64,000 bases of DNA from positions 14,264,269 through 14,328,268 of the forward strand of contig NC_092572.1 of the NCBI RefSeq assembly GCF_037975245.1, read 5' to 3'. The translations under genes were made by a program, and so were the position numbers. Below, piece after piece: positions 38,975 through 53,900 of this stretch (the stretch's first letter is position 1; every line of letters begins with the position of its first letter). The DNA is from Apostichopus japonicus (taxonomy: Eukaryota > Echinodermata > Holothuroidea > Aspidochirotida > Stichopodidae). Under the pieces are notes generated by a model. It was not told the origin of the DNA and did no database searches. It worked only from the letters and a program-made list of their open reading frames with translations.

Positions 38975-41900
38975 GTATGTAGCTAGTTTATTTGCTTTAG
39001 TTAATATTTTTGTTATTTGTACATGACTATTTCAAACACTCGAGGAGTCAAGTTATTAGTAAACTCGTACTCATGATTTGTGTGCTTCTATTAGAGAAAA
39101 AAATGAGAGGTGTTTTTTCGGGGTTATAATATCTGCACGTAAATTTTGATAGTTACATCAATAAAATTGGTAGGTTTGTGTTAACATAAACGTTCTCTAA
39201 TGGTTACAAATGATAGATACAATTTATACTAATTTTGCAGTGTGGCCAAAGCTTCGAAATGGGAATGATGTTAAAACACAGTAAGCAAGTTTCTTTTTTA
39301 CATTTTTATTAATACTATAATTTGTCAATTGCTTAATTGTTGCTGCAAAATTACTAAATTAAGCCCAATAAAATTGGACAAAATTGCATATTATTCATAT
39401 AATAAATCGATCAAGTTTCATACTAAGCAGTTTTAAGATCAGTAGTTATTGATCGCTGTTTGTTACCATTAGCATCACATTGAGTACTGTTCACCAACGG
39501 AAATTACTAGCTGGAAAGAATACATGCCTTTATTCTTTGCCGACCATAAACTCTGTGTATGTTCAGCTTAGCTAGTAAATTCATCTATGCAAAGCATATG
39601 GTTGGCCAAAAGTGCTTTAGACTTTCCCTATACAATCCTTCCTCTGACACCTTGAAATCATCATGTCAGTGATTTATATGGACTTCATTTACTTAACCAA
39701 AGATAAAATCATATGGAAATTTACAAGCCTCCTTTTGCATTTTGCAGGAACAGTGAAGAACGAGAATCCTTGCTGGTATGCGATTGCCAATAATATCTAC
39801 ATTTCGATATTGATATTCCATCTGGTACTCTCTTATTAGTATCAAGAACATATTCTTGATACGTTTAGACTGCGAAGCGATAACTTATCCTCCTTTTTTT
39901 CAAATTCCTACTTTTTCCTGCTCTGATTTTTTTTAAATGTTACCTTCTACGAAACGGCATAAAACCATAGAATACTGCTGAAATGATTAGCATGAGTGAT
40001 GAACTAAAGGCCTGATGGGATAATTAGACCCATGAATAAAGGTTTTGATTAGGAAATATAAATCACCTAATGTTCATAATTGAATCTAAAATGTTAGTCA
40101 TGATTGTTACATATCATTACGGATATCGACTAACACGTTTTTACTTGTTGAATGTTTAGTTTAGTTTTCGTGCCCAGGATCTATCTTGGGTAACTTTTCT
40201 CGAACATTATCTCAACAGATTTAAGAAATTAACTGTGTTCTTCTTTGTTTATTGCGCTAAAGGTATTTTATTAGACTAAAATTGAATTTTCAAGTAAAAG
40301 TTGGGGTCAATTGCCCGGTTACATTAATGAAGTCCTTATTCTTAGTTCAAAAGTCCTTCCAGCTGGAGGCCTGGTAATTACCAAGCGATGCGTAAAATGT
40401 ACACCTCGGTCGAACGTCATGTTTTATTATCTCCGTTTTCATAAGACAAAGCCAGCTTGGATAAGGTAATCGTAGGATAACACATCAAGTTAGATTTACG
40501 ACTGAACGTTTTTACACGCGTCGATTTCACTCGGATTACCTTCATATTTTATGTATTTATCCCAACATAAGGTACTTATTATTTGCGTCAGCATTCTTTT
40601 CCGTCAAATATAATGTGACGTTAAATCTGCAGAAATAGCAAAAAGGATTTAGAAGGAGTTATGTATTTCAATTCACAAGGTATGTCAACATGACCAACAT
40701 GGTTGAAAATAGCTGTTATTTGACAATATATATTCAAAATTCCAGCCAAAATGATTTATTTCAAGAGATACATATACCTAATTAACAACCTCTCAGCCTA
40801 GATATCACACTGGCGACCATATATTCTACGATAAAAATTCCCTAAGTTACGAATCAGATCAGTTTGTTTCTTTCAGTTCAGATGACATCTTTAATGTTAT
40901 TATATGTGTCTATCCTAGCATAAGGTTGTTTTAACTAACGTTATAATTTTTTATGCAACGTTGTTTAATTTCCACAGCGAGCAAAACAAGATTTGATAGG
41001 TAAAAATGCAGCACTGGAGGTAAGCATTTAAGTCACAAGTATAAGCAATTTATAGAACCAGGTCAAAGAGGATTAAGCACTCCAAACTATCGAGAGAAAT
41101 AATTGGTTTAAAGATGATATTAACCAACGAGTATTACAATGTACTTTGAAAGTATACGACGACGAACTGTGGCAGTACCATTTACACTACTAGCTTATGT
41201 GAATGAGAGGAGGTTGGCGGTTAGTATTGGGTACTAATACTATTAGGCACATCTACTTTAGATGTAGTAGAGTTAATTTTACTCAACCGAGAGATTTGTT
41301 TAAAGGAGCGTGGTCGTCATGAAATATCGACAGCAATTTATTTTTCAATTTTATCATTGGTTTAAGGTTTGTTGCCAAACATCATTGTTCATAGTGATGT
41401 AAGTGGTTTAAACAGGGGAAAAAAATGTTTTCAGTATTCAATGTCAAGCTTGTAACTTTAAAATATATATATTGCGTTGAATATTGCAGGTGACTGGTAA
41501 GATTGATTCTACTTTAGGTAAGAGAGAAGTATAAATGGTAGCTGACTACTCATTTCCAAGAAGTCTGCCGAACATATGTGTGCACAACACATGCGTTGTT
41601 GCCACAACGGCAATATGAAGTACATGCGCTACGTAATATGTACAGTTCTCATCGCACTTACCGAATCGGAACCGTTGTTGTGTGTGCTGTACGTGTGTCT
41701 ACAGACTTACAGTACAGGCAACCGGTTGACAACTCACCTTTAATTTATGATACTACATTCTACACCACCGCCGAAACATTCGCTCGAACGTATCTTTTGT
41801 GGATTTTGAGAAACCGTCTTTGAAAATTAGAAACAAGATGACATCTGAACTAACGTTACACTCATTTTCCTGTTGAGAACCTTCATGCTAATAACACCTG

Positions 41901-44900
41901 TCATAGACAGGTCAGCAATAGGACAAGGGGCCGAACAGGCGCTAGGTGTCCGTGAAAGGGACTAGGGGCCTTTTGCAATTTTTTATGAACGTGTGGGACA
42001 AAAACGAAAGCTTGCCAGAATAAACATATGGTAAGTTAATAACTGTCAACACAGCGTCTAGGTTTAGGTAGGCTAAGCCTGAATGTGTCATTATTCAGCC
42101 TATTATATTATTAACTGGTATAAGGCGAAGGGTAAGGGTGGTCTCGGCGTGCAAACGAATCGTCAAATATAACGCATGGTTGGGAGGGAGGGTGTCATAT
42201 GCACTTACAAATTGAACTTTAATGGACAAGGCCTTATTTCATCAGCAAAGAAATAATTTATTTATTATATCTATTAATATATTAGCCATATAGGCTAAGT
42301 CTAGTAAGTATATATATTGGCCTAACTGCCTATATAGTGAACCAAATAAAAGTAGGCTTAGGCTTGGGCGCTTGACATAAATAGGGTTAACGAGAATATG
42401 ACACTGCTTTGAAGAGTGAGGGCGATTAGGGGATGGTTGTGGGATTAGGGAATGGTTGTGACCAGCATGGCAAGCCCTGATACAAGCATGGTAATATTCT
42501 AGGACTATATGATTGAGCTGGTATAGTACTGTACATACATCAGTGGTTCTATACCGTGGGGACAGGGGGTTAGAGGATGGTTGTGACCAGCATGGCAAGC
42601 CCTGGTACAAACCTGATAAGAATCTAGTACTAAAGGGTTAAACTGGTATAGTACTGTACGCACAGCAGTAATTCTCTTTATATTTTTTCTGAATTTTTCT
42701 TTATACAGGACTTGGCAGACACTAGTGAGAGTGAGGTCTCATCAAATGAGCATACAGTAGGTGAAGATGATAGTGCACCTGGACAGCAGAATGTGGCTTC
42801 AAACAAACATGAATCTCAACTTCAGGTTGGCATAGCACACATTTTTCACTTAACTAAATATTTACATTACTTTGATGATCATAGACCACAAAAATCATAA
42901 CGTATGCAGAATATGATGCATATAATATAATGTAGTACGAGTTTATGTCACAATGTGCAACTGTGCTCAATGTTATTAGACCAAAAGTTGCCTAATTTTC
43001 TATTTATAATTTATGTTGTACCGAATTTTTATAACAAAAATATTGTCAGACATACATTGGTGATGATTGGGCCGAACCGACCCCCCCCCCCCATCCGCCA
43101 CTTCATAATCCAAAATGATTTATCCACACAATATATTCATTCAAAATATTGCAGTTTGATGAAAACTCAAACTCACAATACATTACCAGCTAAAACATTA
43201 ACATTCCAAACTATGTCAGATTTCAAGGTTTTAAGTAAATAAAGATTAGAAAATAATGGTATAGCTTCTGAGGAATGTCAGTGTTTGTGAAATCAAAGAA
43301 AACCACATTTTGTCTCTTTCAATGATAACCGAACTAGTTATCTATCAATATTACTGTTATGTTTTGTTACATGTGAATGGCTGCGATCGGAACTTGTCTG
43401 ACCTTACCTGGTTTATTTTGGTATGAAATCAAATGAAATGTGTGTGTTCAGTTCGTTCTTAAAGGGATATTCCAGTGGCTGAAAATGTGACATTTATGTA
43501 GATAAGATAAATATTCCATACTGTCAAGGTTTCTGTGTTAACAATTCCATCAAAATGCATCTTTTTCATAACTTTCATATGTGAAGAACTGAATGAAATA
43601 GCTTATAAATAGACAAAGCATTTGAATTTAAAGTGCCATGATTGGATCATTCACTCTGCTGTGTTGCCACATGCATTCACGAAATACCAACATTTCACCA
43701 TTCAGAGTGCTTTGAGGTAGTGAGTTTGACCCAAACTTACCCTGCATTTTTACTAGCAGCCAACTTGTCGGTTATCCCTTAATATGTTCATGATTGTACT
43801 GAAAGAAATAAGCTGTTTTCTATTCTCCAACAGATGTATGTACAAATATTGTCACGGGAACAGTTAGAGCAGGTTGCAGTAGAGCTTCTCCGCAGAAACC
43901 CACTTGCTCACAGTGATCTCACTGCGCCAATCCAGACTGAGGACGTGACTGCTTCTTGTGAAGTCACTTCATGGTGCAAATGTCTGCAATGTGTAGAGAT
44001 GCTAAGTGATGTGGAAAATAAGTGCTGCACAAACAGGGTGCAACAATGTGTAACCTACTCAGATGCATTTAGGGATAGTTGCCTTAATGCACACATCTTG
44101 GATTTAAATATGCGCATGCGAGAGGATGATCTTGCTTTGAAGAAAAGAGAACCAACAGGAACTACAGACATTATGCTTACAGAATTGTTTTTATTTACAG
44201 GAAGTTTGATCGCCTACGTAGAGGAAATAGAATGGTATTGCCATCCTGTTGCATCTCAAATATAAGGGAGAGATTTCCATCTGTTGATGGACAATATGTA
44301 GGATTCAATCCTGGCAACAACCTCATCGATTAAGAGAGAAACAGTTTGAAAGAAATCATATTGGCACAGTGATAGTGATAAATTTGCAGAAAGTGGTAAC
44401 TCAAGTGGGGTGATGGGGGCAAAGTGGGGAGGGGTATGGGGTTATGGGTACTCCAAGCAGTGAATCTTTCTTGAAGGCAAACGTAATTATTTCATGGTTT
44501 GTAAAAAGTTATTCAATCTTATCAACAACCTTTGGTAGAGTGATGGTCATTTCTGTTATAAAGTATATAGACAGTAGTAACCAATGTGGGATGATGGTGG
44601 GAGATGTGGGTGGTGGTGGGGGGGGGGGGTTACTGTTACTCCAAGCAGTGAAACATTGTTGAAGGTAAACTGATTATTTCATGGTTTGTGAAAGTGTCTA
44701 AGTCCTACCAACCTTTGGCACAGTTATGGTAATTTATTTTCGTATGTATATAGACAATATTAACCTATGTGGGATGATGGTTGGTTGGGGTGTGGGGTAA
44801 GGGGTTATTGTTACTCCAAACATTGTTGAAGGTAAACTGATTATTTCAAGGTAGCACAATAATGGTCATTACATTTTCTTAAGTTTATAGAGAGTGGTAA

Positions 44901-47900
44901 CCTAAGCAGGGTGGAGGTGAAGGGGTGTTATTGTCCTTCCAAGGAGTGAAAGAAGTTTGCAAAATATGCTGAAGGTAAAATATTTATTTCTTGTTTTGAA
45001 AGGTATGAAATGACACGATCCGGGGAAAAAGTTAGATAGTAGGTGGCAAATAGCAAATGCAGATCCAAATATTACAGATATGAGCACTCCAAATAAAGGT
45101 ATAAAATGTTTAAATTCAGTTGATGACAATGTATTCTCTTTTCTTTCCCTCAATAATGAAGTATTATCACAGCCATTGTGATGTGTTATATACAGTTAAA
45201 ACCATGAATGCTATCATACCAAGTTACCAAGCTTGTTATTCTACTTTTAATTTGATAAATGACCTCTTAAGCAGCCGAGTTTCATCTATTACAGGGGATG
45301 GACTACAGTATGTAGTCTAACAAGATAATAGAAGGTCCAAACCCTACTAAAAGCCCCATTGACTTACATGTTAAACCATTACAATAATATGTTCGATATA
45401 GTCGATATGTCGAGATAGAAGTTCTGACTAAATGCTACTCACCACTGGATAAGACTGGAGTATGCCACCTCAGATGCATGCAAAACTCAGCTTCGTGTGA
45501 CGGTGATCTCTTCTTCACATAAGGCTTACTATGGTCGTTTTTACATAGGTGGTGATAACTACATTCACCAGCAACCACTGGTGTTCGCCTACAAGGTGGT
45601 GAAGGAGTGACAGCAAAATTGACTTGAGTTTGATATCATTACCGCCGCACTCTTTTGCGGAGTACCAGAAATGATTACGTATGGCAGAGATCCATAAGTG
45701 CAGATCGGTGTTCTGTTTGGTATTTGCTACGTTAACGAGTTTCTTGAAAAGGTTCTTTTCTCCATATCAAACATACAATGGATAAAAAATTCCATCATAT
45801 TTTGGACAGTTTTTTTAGCAGTGCCTTTATCAGGACATGGGCATCTGTCACTACTTCACAGATTTTAAATCTTTCATTAGAAAATCCAATCCTCTCTCAT
45901 GTTTGGACTTCCCCCACCCCTACTTCCCTAAAATCAACTACCTCTAAATGCAACATTTTCGAAGAAGCTTCATCCATGAAGCTGTAAGTACAGTATAGGG
46001 CACAATGTCCAGGGTATCTGTTCTAGCATCTCCTGCTACACATAAACCTCTGTCTTTAAGTTTGCAGAATTCTGCCTTTGTACTTTCTGCTAAGTAGCTT
46101 TAACAGCTGGAGTTACATACAAACTTTGAACAAGTAGAAATGTTGTGTTGCTTACCAAAAAAAATGGAAACTTTAAAATACAATGCCATTTTAGAATAAT
46201 TGTTTCGTTACAGCTGACGAACATTGAATGTTACCTGAAAAGATACCACAAAATCTGTTTTGTGACTAACATTTTCCACACACATGGCCATCTTCACACT
46301 TCCAAGAAGAAATCATTGCTGTACCAATAGCACACCATTGATAAGACCTGATTTTAGTACAGGTTGTGTGTGTGAAGTACTCCCAATGTATTAACTTCAG
46401 CAGTTCTAACAATTTGTTTACAGATATAATACATTTCGCTTCCTCAATTGTACAAAGAGTTTCCCCTGTGGGCAGTTCTCTGGAAGAGACTCTTCACTCT
46501 GTTTTTCTGTGGAGGTAACACCTTACTCTCTACAGTTTCATTGGGGAGTAATTCTCTGTGAAAAGAAAATCCAAAAATTCAGTCACCAGATATATCGATA
46601 ATAGATTGTGGAAGCCTATTTGCATCAGTACTGTAGGAACTGTAATGTAAGTGCAGAGGCACAAACGTCCAGTCATGGTATCTGTATTTTTTGGAGGTTG
46701 GGGGTGGTATACTTGACACGAAAGGTGCATCAAATAGGGAGATATTGTGGGGGCAGGGGGTAACCTCTATATTAACATGAATCATGTTATCTTGTAGCAC
46801 GTTTGAAGCACAACAACCAAGGTCAGCTTTCAGAAAGAAGAATAACTCTTAAAATTAGCATTCTTCTCTTGCAAAATATTTATATTCCTAACAATCCCCC
46901 CTCCCCCCTCTTATGGCCTTTCTCCCCATGTTGACATGCCAAAATTAAGAGCGACTGTTGAAAACGTGACAAAGTAATTCACAAACCAGTGAATTATTTA
47001 ACAAACAATTGCCTACGGCAAAACATTCCTCCTCAAAATTCACTTGAGCATTAATACTTTGTTACTTGATAGCACGAACTTCCCCAAATTGACAAGTACT
47101 GGCATTAGGAATCATCCTTGAGTACACCTAACTAATTGACAGTTGCCACATGGTTGTAGAAACAAGTGCTATAATGGCCAACAATTCTTTCCTGTGTGAA
47201 GACAAATTTGGCTTGACCACTGGAATAGTACAGTGTGTTTCATCATGCATTTGTGCAAAGGGGCGTTTAGCATGGCTAGCATTATCAAATCCTGTTGATA
47301 TCCAATCTCCCGTGTGGTTTTTGCCCAAAGCAGGGTGCTTTTGGTGGTATTCGCTATAGGCAGGGAAGATTGCAATTAATGTTTTGTATAATTTTGGTAA
47401 AGCATGGAATATAGGAATTTTCAATGGCCAACATTGTTGACCTAGTAAACCACATTTAGCAGAGTATTTAAACAGGATGCATACCCCAACTTCACTAAGG
47501 AAATGGAATAGGTCATAGATGAAACCGTAGGACAGGGCTAAGCTTACTTTAACTGATTTTGTTCACTTCTTTTCTTGACACTTTAAATGAGAATGAAAAT
47601 AGTTGCTCACTTGACAGTATGGCTGGCTCCAAACTGTACAGCAGTGTGAACCTGCAGGTTATATTCCATTTAAATTACACTGAAAACTCTCTGCATAAAC
47701 ACTTCCATAGAGTAACTATGTGGCAGTATTTACTATATACTCACCCTTCATCAATACACACAATAGTTCTTCTTCACCATGGGAGAGGGCTGCAATACCT
47801 TCTTCATCACTGTGAAACGACCTTCAACAAAGTGTAATAAAAACAAGTAGTTACAATGGCTGTCAAAGCACAAATTTCACTCACACCACTTTCTACTGAA

Positions 47901-50900
47901 CAGAGCAACATGTTTGTAGGTATAAGTCTTCATCAACGTTGGTCTAATATGACTCCAGCAATTAAATAACACCAGGTAGGCAACATTATGCAAACTTGTA
48001 GTTAACTGGTGATCCACAGACAACTCCTACTAATGAAAATATATTTTCAACGAGAATATATCTTGTGTGGGAGGGAGAAACCTGGAGTCCGCTCTAAACA
48101 TTTTGAGAGGATACACTGCCATCAGATACAATCTTACAAGTTTCAAACTGAGAAATAAAGGTCTGGCACTACTTCAGTTCATAGTGGCAATCAATGCTGA
48201 TATTGTCCATAGCTAAAAACAAGTCCAAAAAGGGCCCTTGACAGAATAAAACCTACACGAAGAAGTTAGGCCTAAATAAGAGGCTTTTGCAACGAAAATT
48301 AGGCCTGAGCCTATTCCTAATCAATTATTTGAAAGGTTCTTGGAATACTGTATGTACTTGCTTCACCTAGATCGAGAGAAAGCAATTTAGTTTCAGTTAT
48401 AGGCCTTCATCAATGTATGACTTGTTCACCTGTGGATGGAAGACCTAGGCCTATCAAATGTTTGTAAATGTTTATGCATGCTGAAAGTTACCAGCAAAAA
48501 CGACTTGCAGTGAGATGACATTCATGGAAGTTTTTGACAAAGCCACAATGTGTTGAGGAAACCGTTAAGTCTTTGTCACCTATCCCTCGACTTTCTTTAA
48601 ATTCACCTCGTTTCGTCTCGAAGCCTTTTTTTTCTGTCGAGCCCACTCATCAATGGCGTCGGAAAGAAGAACCAATGTTGACCTCCGTTCTATTAATTTC
48701 CGCATTAAATATCTAATTTACAGAAGCCTTTTGTCAATAATACAGTCACTCCCTGCATTGTGTACTGGACTTTCCCTTTGCTGAATCTGTACATGTAGCA
48801 GACTGCATACAGGCGAAAGCTGCCGATGTTCGTCGCGGTGATTATTCGTAAAAGTACTGAGTGACGTCACCTTCGTGACGTCAGAGAAATGTACTGTACA
48901 AAACTCTGACGTCCAGAAGAAATATTTTAAAAACCACTACGTCACGACCACGCCTCTTTAAATATTACATTTATATTACACAAGCGCTACCACGTTATTC
49001 CTTCGATTCGATTTAATCTTTGTGTTGATTGGGATAAATAATTTCTGGTACTCATGAGATACTGAACTTATAAAACTGGTCATTTGCTTCACAAAAAGAA
49101 GTCATTATTCGCATAATGCAGGAATTTGTTCTTAATTAGAGACATGATTGCTTTTCTCTGATGATGATGTAGTGTTTCAGATCAGACTAAGTACGAGTTT
49201 AGTCAATTATTCATTAATGCTGTTCTTATACATTGGCCACACATATGAAAAAAATATGAGAATTTTAGGCTAGTAAAAATTACTTGACAAAGATAAATAA
49301 CGTAATCAGTAGGAAGGGCGGTGGTTCTCATTAAGACAAGACAAACAAAACGTATGTGACATTTATCGTTGATATTATGCTTTATCATAAATGTGCTTAC
49401 TGCCAAGTTAGCACCGTTTGTAATGTAAAGTTACCAAAATATGTACATCAATCGTGTCAGGACAATGGAGCACTAAACAATGCAAGATAACGTCGTTACG
49501 TTGTTGTTCACTTTTGGGAATGTTACCTAACCAATACATCTAAATTTATGGAAACTTCGAAGTTTTAATAGTGTTATTCAAGGCTTTACTAATTTGGGCC
49601 TATATAAGAAGATAACAGTTCATTTATTCATCGATGAATCATTTCATCATATTATCATTTCATCATTTCATCAATTCATAATTTAATCCATCCATCCGTC
49701 CGTCCGTCCGTCTTTCCGTCCGTTCGTCCGTTTGTCCGTTCATCCTTTCCTCCGTTCTTCCATCCATATATTCATACATCAATACATTTACACATTCATA
49801 CATTCATACATTCATCCATTCATCCAATCATCCATTCATCCAATCATCCAAGTATCCAATCATCCATTCATCCAATCATCCATTCATCCAATCATCCAAG
49901 TATCCAATCATCCATTCATCCAATCATCCATTCATCCAATCATCCAATCATCCAGTCATCCAGCCATTCAGTCATCCAGTCATCCAATTATCCAGTCATC
50001 AAGTCATCCAATCATCTAATCATCCAGTCATCCACTCAACCAGTCATCAAGCCATACATTCATGAATTCTTCCAGTCATACATTCATCCAGTCAATTAGT
50101 CAATTCATTATTTCATCAAATCATCCATTCATCAATTCATAATTTAGTCCATCCATCCGCCCGTCCGTCTTACCATCCGTTCGTCCGTTCGTCCGTTCGT
50201 CCGTTCGTCTGTTCATCCGTTCCTCCGTTCTTCCGTCCATCCATTCATCCGTCAATCCATCCATACATTCATACATCAATACATGTACACATTCATACAT
50301 TCATACAGTCACCCAATCATCTTGTCATCCAGTCATCCATTCATACAGTCATCCAGCCATCCAGTCATCCAGTAATCCAGTCATCCAATCATCCAGTCAT
50401 CCAAGCATTCAGTCATCCAGTAATCCAGTCATCCAATCATCCAGTCATCCAAGCATCCAGTCATCCAGTCATTTAATCATCCAGTCATCCAATCATCTAG
50501 TCATACATTCATAAATTCTCCCAGTCATACATTCATCCAGTCAATTAGTCATCCTTAGGTCATTCAGCCATTCTGTCATTCAAATATTCAGTTATTGTGG
50601 CATTCAATGTTGAATTAATAAATTAATTAATTAACCAAGAATGACGAAGACGATGACGTTCAGTAAATAGGGCTTTGTGGTGATTGATATTGTTTTTTAC
50701 ATTTTGGAGAGCAAAGACATCAAATTTAAAGATAAACGAATGCAAATCTTGAAATTGGAGGTAGAAAATTTGTCATGCACTTATATCTAATAGCTATGGA
50801 GTCATTAATTGTACTGTGGCATCCTCGAAATGTTTTATCTGAAAATTTTAACTTTTTCTTTACGTTTCAAGTGATAAATTAGAAGTTTTATGCCAAAGTA

Positions 50901-53900
50901 TAACGTGCATTTTATTTAACTTCTAAATGTGGATTTTTTCATCTACAGTTGTACATGTTTTTACCAAACAATCGACGTTTTATCTCCAAAAAATGATAGT
51001 TTATATCATAATTTGGACGTTTTTTCTCACATTTACGACAAAAGAATATACGATGTTATATTTCAAACTTATTACGTTTTGTGTTATTCTTCCAACGTTT
51101 AATGTGTCAATCGAAAGTTTAATGTTGAAATACCTCCATGTATACATTTTATTATATCAATTCAGAAATTATATCAGCAGAATTACTTTTCTTATGACAG
51201 GAGGCGTCACAGAATAAAGACGATCAAATTAAAATGAAGAATGAAGAGATCACAAAGCTGAAGGTAAGTTACGTAACAGATGATTACCAATTGAGGTATA
51301 CTTAGTTCGGATTTGTTCGACTGGAAACAAGAAATCCTTTAATGAGGCCGAATTCTTCAGCTGGTAAATTGATATGTATGAATTTGGCGTTTGAACGCTT
51401 TGTAGAAGCAATATCGAAATACTTTATGTTAATTAAATCTAAACTACACCCTTTATATTCGACATCATATCATATTGTCGGAAAAGAAGAAATAATATCA
51501 AAGAAAGATAGATACGAACCATCATCTTGTTCAATCAAACTTCTTGTGCTAGAAATATGAACAAAAATACTAAAATGAAGCAACTTTGAATACGTCAGGT
51601 TTAATTGGAGAAATTAAATTTACGTAATCAGATGCCGAGAGCTCAACCATGCAGTCTTTAATACATCATAGATATTACATATCATGTAGAGATAACTATT
51701 CAATATATTCAAGATAACTTAACATTGAACGCAAAGAGCATAAAGAAACTGGACTAAAAATTGTTTTTTTTTCATTATAATATATTTTAAAGTAGCTTGA
51801 GTCGTCTGTCTAAAATGTAATTAGTATAGACTCTCAAAATATTTTAGAGCGTTTTACTTTTTAACCATGTGCGCATGATATAACCGCTTCCATAGTTTGG
51901 TTGAAACTGAAAATGGTTAATTTATTTTTCTAAACGGGTTCCAAATTCGTACTATACTACAATTTGTTATAGAGGAGAAAATGCAAAGAACCGTAACCTG
52001 GCAGTTGATCAAATTTATGTTTTGCTACCTACCCAGGAAACTCTTATTAAGGCAGATGCAAAAGAAGAGATCATACACGTCACCGCTGAGGTAAGAATAA
52101 TGTTTTGAGCGATATGCTTATCGCTTACAGATTTTGAATTTAATATTTAAGCAAACTTTTCGGAGAATCCGCAGAGCCACACTGTCGAATTAAAGATATG
52201 TACAAGAAAAGTAATACGGTATAACACTTAAATAATTTAGATGTGTAATCAACATGTCGTCCTCGAGCCTGTTAAGTAATTATCGCAACTCATGAGCAAT
52301 ATAAAAATAGGATAAAATATGTCTCTGTCTGTGATATTTCCATTTTCCAGGCAAAAATGAAGGAAGACACCAGAGAAATACAGTTAAGAGATCAATCTAT
52401 TGCCAGCATTAAGGTGAGCAATTCCACGGTAGATTTAAAAACGTTTCTTTGCTGCGTTTATCATAAACATTTAGTTGCATACTGATAATAGCTGGTTGCA
52501 AGTATAACAATTCTTCAATCGATGTTTCGTATTGTGTTGACTTAACAATAGGCCTACCTTCGTTTTATCATGGCTTTAGAATCTTATATTTAGGAGGAAT
52601 CGGTCCATTAAAACCATTAACCATTTTAAGGAAGTTGGAACAGGAATGGTTTGAGATTACCATAAATATTTCACGGAAAAAGGACTATATACATAATACA
52701 CCGTGCATTGTTCTCATATATATAATACCCTTATGATGAGATTTTCAATAACGTTACGTTAGACTTTCAACAAATGTAAGTAGATAACAAATAACTCATA
52801 ACTCATAACTATAAGGGGAAACAGGTTACCTATTAAGAGAACGGGACAGCATCGATGCAAAAATGCAAACATTGTGTAATCGAAGTCGTCCTCAAGACTC
52901 TAATGTAACTATCGTATCTCATGAGTTATACAGACAATGACCAAATATGTCTCTGTTTGTGATATTTTCCTTTTCTAAGGCAAAAGTGCAGAAACAAGAT
53001 GAAGAACTGCGGGTTAAAGATCAAACCATTGCCAGCATGAAGGTGAGCAATACCACGGCAGATTTAAAGTCGTTTTTTGCTCTGTTTATTATAAATATTT
53101 AGTAGCGTATTGATAATAGTTGGTTGTATAACATTTCTTTAATCACTAAACCTTACCTTAATTTTATCAATACATTGGATTCCTTTATATATACGGTAAT
53201 GGGTCTACGAATCAACATTTAAAGGCCAGTGCATCGCCAACTGCAGAATTTTGGCATTAAATATCCCAACAGAGACAACATAAAAATAACTCCATGGTCG
53301 AAAACCATGCAACGTTAAATACATGTTTCATTTAGCTAACAAACGGAATCGTATGTGTCACGAAAGATTTTTTGGTATATTTTACAGGGTCATATTATGG
53401 GAATGAGTTTAAAAGTGTAAAACTATCGAGTGACTCCTGCATAATCTTTCCACAAATGTACAGTTATAATACGTTATGATAGGAAAACTGTCGAATCTAT
53501 ATAAATTGTTCATATAATAAAACAAAATTGTATACATTAGATTTCACAATGGTTTACGTTACAGTTTAAGAGTACCAAATTATATGTGCGTTTCTCTACT
53601 GTAAATGTATAATATCTTCATTAATATGCAAGCAGAAACCAAGAAAAGCCTTCAAATGAATATGAAGTCCAATGACATCATATGTTTTTCCTTATATATA
53701 TATATATATATATATCATACATTAATGCATTGTCATATTTCCGTTCATCGTAGACTACAGAACAAGTTAATGAGAAAGAACTAAACAAATGTAAACAGGA
53801 TATGGCTGATTTGAATGTAAGTAAAAATAGTGTATATTATCGTGAACAGTACAAAACCATTATAAGATAGTTTGGAAAGGAATGGTTTGAGAATACCATA

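Larger units (their letters stand above)
41304..48957. mobile_element. 7.65-kb DNA transposon with P2X7-ballast and transposase-like genes
   Basis: The left end reads AGGAGCGTGGTCGTCATG from 41304. The right end, reversed from 48957, reads AGAGGCGTGGTCGTGACG. Both are flanked by TTAA (41300-41303 and 48958-48961), so TTAA is the likely target site. Inside are a plus-strand P2X7-ballast-domain gene and, facing it, a minus-strand decayed transposase-like gene, with a 183-bp tandem repeat between. It lies in the intron of the Ig-kinesin gene between 41019 and 51201. The match between ends is short (12 of 14 bases), so the boundaries are moderately supported. Confidence 0.5.

Noticed and set aside
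41490-41517. A small possible exon (VTGKIDSTL) after the linker exons of the Ig-kinesin gene
   Set aside because: It lies inside the TTAA-flanked transposon and would leave phase 1, incompatible with the phase-0 coil exons.
42955-43242. 95-codon open frame between the two P2X7-ballast exons
   Set aside because: Lies in the intron, contains a C-run, and has no similarity to the flanking domain.
49732-50019. Open frame of about 95 codons with His-Pro-Ile-Ile-Gln repeats
   Set aside because: Translation of the ATCC satellite; no start context, no splice signals.
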